A stretch of DNA of 64,000 nucleotides from an uncultured Muribaculaceae bacterium. GTDB taxonomy: Bacteria; Bacteroidota; Bacteroidia; Bacteroidales; Muribaculaceae. Position 1 is the first letter of the stretch. Each line of letters opens with the position of its first letter. The notes below the pieces were generated by a model. It ran no database searches. It saw nothing but the letters and a program-made list of their open reading frames with translations, and was not told where the DNA came from. A program made the translations under genes and the position numbers. Location: the NCBI GenBank assembly GCA_944320595.1, contig CALUIB010000015.1, positions 1-64,000 on the forward strand, in the 5' to 3' direction. Below are positions 61,108 through 64,000 of this stretch, piece after piece.

Positions 61108-61887
61108 TTATGAATTTACCTGTACTTTGATGCCGGCGGCCTCGATGCGGGCTGCAATTGCGGCAAGTTCCCCGGCAGGGATTTTTTGCAGGCTCTGCTC
61201 GGGTGTCTGGCGGTCAATGGTGTATAGCATCACCTCCTGCGGCTTTATCTCAAGATAAGCCGCTATAAGGGCATCAATCTCCTTGTCGGTGGTGTTGTCT
61301 ATGACCTCGCCGTCGTGTGTGCCGCGTACCATCATCGTCTGCACTATGCAATGGCCTTCAAATTGCCTCAGGTCGTCGATTATCCCCTCGGGCAATACAT
61401 TGGCCGACACCGGGCGGTTAAGCCGCTTAAACGTGCCGTAAATGGCACTGTCGAGCTTCAGTATGTTGCGGTCAACCATGCGCAACGCCTCGGCCACGTG
61501 CGGACGGCCTGCCATGGTGGCATTGCTCAGCACACACACCTGCGCCTGGGGGAAGTAATGGTTGCGCTGCGTGATAACGTCGTGCACTATCGCCTTGAAC
61601 TCGGGGTGCAGCGTCGGCTCTCCGTTGCCCGAGAAAGTAATCACGTCGATATTGGTTCCTTCCTCCTTCAGCTGCCTGAGCTTGGCCGAAAGCTGTTTTT
61701 TCACCTGCTCGCGGCGTGGGATACCCGTTGTGCCCTGCCCCTGAGCGTTATACCCCGCCTCGCAATAAAGGCAGTCAAATGAGCACACCTTCCCGTCGGT
61801 GGGCATCAAGTTCACGCCCAGCGAAGTGCCCAAGCGGCGGCTGTGGATGGGGCCGAAAATAGTTTCATGAAACAAAACTGTCTGCAT
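61108..61887 (-). CDS. Radical SAM protein
   Basis: A 259-residue radical SAM enzyme. The iron-sulfur cysteines are C35, C39 and C42 (CSFDCLYC), and the GEPTLHP motif follows near residue 110. This N-terminal half is like that of many small radical SAM proteins whose substrate is unknown. It lies 54 bp after the GT4 gene and 60 bp before the CorC-type gene on the same strand. Confidence 0.88.
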   Translation of the reverse strand: MQTVLFHETIFGPIHSRRLGTSLGVNLMPTDGKVCSFDCLYCEAGYNAQGQGTTGIPRREQVKKQLSAKLRQLKEEGTNIDVITFSGNGEPTLHPEFKAIVHDVITQRNHYFPQAQVCVLSNATMAGRPHVAEALRMVDRNILKLDSAIYGTFKRLNRPVSANVLPEGIIDDLRQFEGHCIVQTMMVRGTHDGEVIDNTTDKEIDALIAAYLEIKPQEVMLYTIDRQTPEQSLQKIPAGELAAIAARIEAAGIKVQVNS

Positions 61888-61941
61888 ATATTTTTTGGTT
61901 AAGAAATATCGGGTATATATTATCGCCCTGCCTGCTTTAAT

Positions 61942-63189
61942 TTATCCTCTCAAAAGGTTTTCACAAAGTTCTATGTAGCGGCGAGCCACTACCGGGGCGG
62001 CGAATTTGCGAGCCACGATTTGGTGCAGGCTGTGGCGGTCAAGCCCGGCCATGGCGGCCCAGGCAATCCCCTCGGCTATGGCCTCGGGTTCCATTTCGGC
62101 GGCTATGTATCCGGTGGAACGGTGGTCGATTATGTCGCGCTGCCCACCTGCGCCAAACGACACTGCCGTGCAGCCGCAGGCCATCCCCTCGATAAGCGTG
62201 CCGGGCAGCGTCTCGAAACGCGACGTTGACAACACCACGTCGGCCTGCGTGTATATGTCCACAAGCCGGTCGATGCCGTTCACTGGCCCCAGGTAGGTAT
62301 ATGACACGGCAAGCTGGTCGAGCAGCGAGCGGTCACGGATGCCGCCAAAAAGCACCAAGTGCAGCCCCCCGGCCACCACGGGGTAATTTTTACGCAGGTA
62401 GCGCATGGTATCGATGAGCAGGTCGAATCCCTTGATGCTGTCGTCGAGCCTCGCCGCACCCATCACGATAACCGTCTTGCCCTCGCCAATGCCAAGGCTG
62501 CCGTCATGCTGCCGTTCCCACTTGAACTGCTCCACATCGATGGCATTGGGTATCACCTCCACCTGTTTGCCGTGCAGCAGGCGGCTACCACGGGCGCAAT
62601 CGGCAAGCCAGTTGCTCACGGCCACAAACCGCAAGCCCGGGTGCAAGGTGTATAGCTTGTTTTTTTGCGACTGCACAGCCGTCGATAAGTCCACCTTTAT
62701 GCTATCCAAGAACTGACAGCCGCGGCACACGTGCCGGTAGCCGTCGCACTGCAATGCGTGGTGGCACACACCAGTCATGGGCCACATATCGTGCATGGTC
62801 CAGATGACGGGTTTCCCCGTTTCGCAAAGCCTGCCAATCGACTTGAGCGACAAGAACCCCTGGTTCACCCAGTTAAGCATAACCACGTCGGCCTCCCTTA
62901 TCCACGGGTGCCGCACTATGTTGCGCCCGTGGTTGGCAATGTCGGCCTTGAACAGGCGTTCGCGCGAAAAGCCGTTGCGCAGGAATATGCTCCACCGCTC
63001 GGCAAGGAAATTATACTTGTCGGCAAGCGGGCTGGCAATGGAAATCACATGAGGGTCGTCGGTGAGTTTCTCCAGCACAAGCATACGCGCGTCCACACCC
63101 TCGGCCCGTAACGCATGCATGAGCCTGCGAGTGACGATGGCCGCGCCGCCGGTGGAGTCGCTACGGTTTACAAGAGCTATCTTCATCAT
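61942..63189 (-). CDS. GT4-type glycosyltransferase
   Basis: A 415-residue GT-B enzyme. It starts KIALVNRSDSTGGAAIVTRRL, with the C-terminal donor site VIVMGAARLDDSIKGFD and a SRFETLPGTLIEGMACGC block containing the E-x7-E-like element. Two ATGs (63189, 63186) are adjacent and either could be used. It is downstream of the small conserved gene at 63210 by 20 bp, so probably in the nadB transcript. The role in polysaccharide synthesis is inferred. Confidence 0.9.
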   Translation of the reverse strand: MMKIALVNRSDSTGGAAIVTRRLMHALRAEGVDARMLVLEKLTDDPHVISIASPLADKYNFLAERWSIFLRNGFSRERLFKADIANHGRNIVRHPWIREADVVMLNWVNQGFLSLKSIGRLCETGKPVIWTMHDMWPMTGVCHHALQCDGYRHVCRGCQFLDSIKVDLSTAVQSQKNKLYTLHPGLRFVAVSNWLADCARGSRLLHGKQVEVIPNAIDVEQFKWERQHDGSLGIGEGKTVIVMGAARLDDSIKGFDLLIDTMRYLRKNYPVVAGGLHLVLFGGIRDRSLLDQLAVSYTYLGPVNGIDRLVDIYTQADVVLSTSRFETLPGTLIEGMACGCTAVSFGAGGQRDIIDHRSTGYIAAEMEPEAIAEGIAWAAMAGLDRHSLHQIVARKFAAPVVARRYIELCENLLRG

Positions 63190-63209
63190 ATGCTGCAAAT
63201 GCGTATTTA

Positions 63210-63725
63210 TCAATGGCGCAACGGAGCAAGCATATCGAGCAATTCTACGCGGCCTATCGAGCGCGAGCTTATCAGTTCGTCGCGTATCGACTTCACCACA
63301 CGCCTCACCGTCTTGTTGCTGAACACCTGCGACAGGTAAGAGAAATACTCGTTGAACACCTCTTCCACCTCGTCGGCTTCAAGCTGGCACAATTCGCGCC
63401 CCTCGTCGCACGAAATCTTGTAAAGATGATGCTTGAGCTGGTGGTCAACCTCCTTGTGGTCGCCCACCACGTGGCGGCATATACCGTCGGCCATGGTGAG
63501 GGCCATCGACAGGTGGAAATTGTTGAGCATATTGTGCCACGACACCTTTGCAGGCAGCGAGGGATTGTAGAACAGGTAATACTCGGGCGTGAAACTGATG
63601 CAGTCAAACCCGTCCTCTCCGTCGATGGTTATGCCCGTGAACTTGTCCTCGGCGTTGAACAGGGAAAGCCCCAAGGCCATCCCTGCCACACCGTAGCATT
63701 TGTCTATTTCGTCGCGGTATTTCAT
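63210..63725 (-). CDS. Conserved protein of unknown function next to nadB
   Basis: A 171-residue cytosolic protein with helical pattern and no known motif, overlapping the nadB stop by 4 bp (ATGA), which implies coupled translation. The segments GFDCISFTPEYYLFYNPSLPAKVSWH and a His-rich HQLKHHLYKI may be conserved. I do not recognise the family. Confidence 0.75.
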   Translation of the reverse strand: MKYRDEIDKCYGVAGMALGLSLFNAEDKFTGITIDGEDGFDCISFTPEYYLFYNPSLPAKVSWHNMLNNFHLSMALTMADGICRHVVGDHKEVDHQLKHHLYKISCDEGRELCQLEADEVEEVFNEYFSYLSQVFSNKTVRRVVKSIRDELISSRSIGRVELLDMLAPLRH

Positions 63726-64000
63726 TCTTCAAATCCCTTTATGTCACGCTTAACCGGCGGATAGTCGATAGTGTAGTGCAACCCGCGCGACTCCTTGCGC
63801 TCCATTGCCTGGCGCATTATCAAGTAGCCCACGTTGATGATGTTGCGCAGCTCGCAAATGTCGCGCGACACCTTGCTGGTCTTGAACAGGGCCTCGGTCT
63901 CCTCGTAAAGTATGTCGAGGCGGTTCCATGCCCGTTTCAGGCGCAAGTCGCTGCGCACGATGCCCACATAGGTGCTCATTATCTCGCCCACCTCCTTGGC
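63722..64000 (-). CDS. nadB: L-aspartate oxidase, 3' end only
   Basis: The last 92 codons of an L-aspartate oxidase, cut by the window edge. The C-terminal helical domain ELRNIINVGYLIMRQAMERKESRGLHYTIDYP-type pattern is diagnostic, including the RESRG-like RKESRGLH. The enzyme starts NAD synthesis by making iminoaspartate with FAD. The frame is open to position 64000, so the true start is upstream outside the window. Confidence 0.93.
   Translation of the reverse strand, partial: AKEVGEIMSTYVGIVRSDLRLKRAWNRLDILYEETEALFKTSKVSRDICELRNIINVGYLIMRQAMERKESRGLHYTIDYPPVKRDIKGFEE

Noticed and set aside
1-64000. tRNA, rRNA, riboswitch and CRISPR signals
   Set aside because: I read the intergenic gaps and found no CCA-ended cloverleaf, rRNA block, known riboswitch motif or regular repeat array. 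Small unknown RNAs cannot be excluded without a folding and covariance search.

Overview
The window looks like a chromosomal segment of a Bacteroidales bacterium, probably of the Muribaculaceae or a close relative. Supporting signs are an N-succinylornithine-type carbamoyltransferase, C10 (SpeB-like) proteases ending in type IX secretion (Por) tails, a SusC-like barrel protein, a Bacteroidetes-style mnmG-apt-uvrC-dtd-mazG run, and promoters of the Bacteroides form (TTTG, 19-21 bp, TAnnTTTG). The family-level placement is inference. I saw no tRNA, rRNA, CRISPR array, complete insertion sequence or prophage.

Layout. 0-4.8 kb: argF', a secreted barrel protein, dnaX and an orphan secretion-tail fragment. 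4.9-8.2 kb: rtcB (RNA ligase) divergent from a WYL regulator around a perfect dyad, with a second WYL gene converging on the first across a 77-bp inverted-repeat element. 8.2-11.5 kb: cdd-namZ-sodium symporter-WYL, probably peptidoglycan amino-sugar salvage, divergent from a glucosaminidase/LysM protein. 12.5-16.6 kb: amtB and two secreted proteins, one an endonuclease I. 16.7-19.8 kb: an AT-rich type II restriction-modification pair. 20-23 kb: SGNH hydrolase plus MBOAT O-acyltransferase. 23-33 kb: a thioredoxin-like secreted protein with an amber codon in its signal peptide, a DUF3943 protein, an MsbA-like exporter with purN, and a large outer-membrane barrel protein.

32.8-39.6 kb is housekeeping on the minus strand (deoC, mazG, dtd, uvrC, apt, mnmG, ybeY). 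A perfect parS sequence lies between apt and mnmG, which hints that this part may be in the origin-proximal ParB loading zone. 39.8-46.5 kb: alkD-like gene, a three-gene DUF1963 cluster of unknown role, pyk with an overlapping O-methyltransferase, and a YefM/YoeB toxin-antitoxin pair. 46.6-50.7 kb: LPS-core kinase and two glycosyltransferases as one operon, then an acyltransferase. 50.9-53.3 kb: proBA. 53.3-59.3 kb: tandem C10 proteases and a lipoprotein behind a G9 tract. 59.4-59.7 kb: nested inverted repeats. 59.7-64 kb: a CorC-type protein, a radical SAM enzyme, a glycosyltransferase, a small conserved protein and the 3' end of nadB, which runs off the window.

The most promising lead for an undescribed system is the rtcB/WYL pair, which suggests control of RNA repair by a WYL sensor instead of the CARF-type RtcR of Escherichia coli. 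Others are the DUF1963 cluster, the switch-like signals near 24.9 and 58.5 kb, and the structured repeats at 7.2, 25.2 and 59.5 kb. All calls come from reading the sequence; no database search was run.
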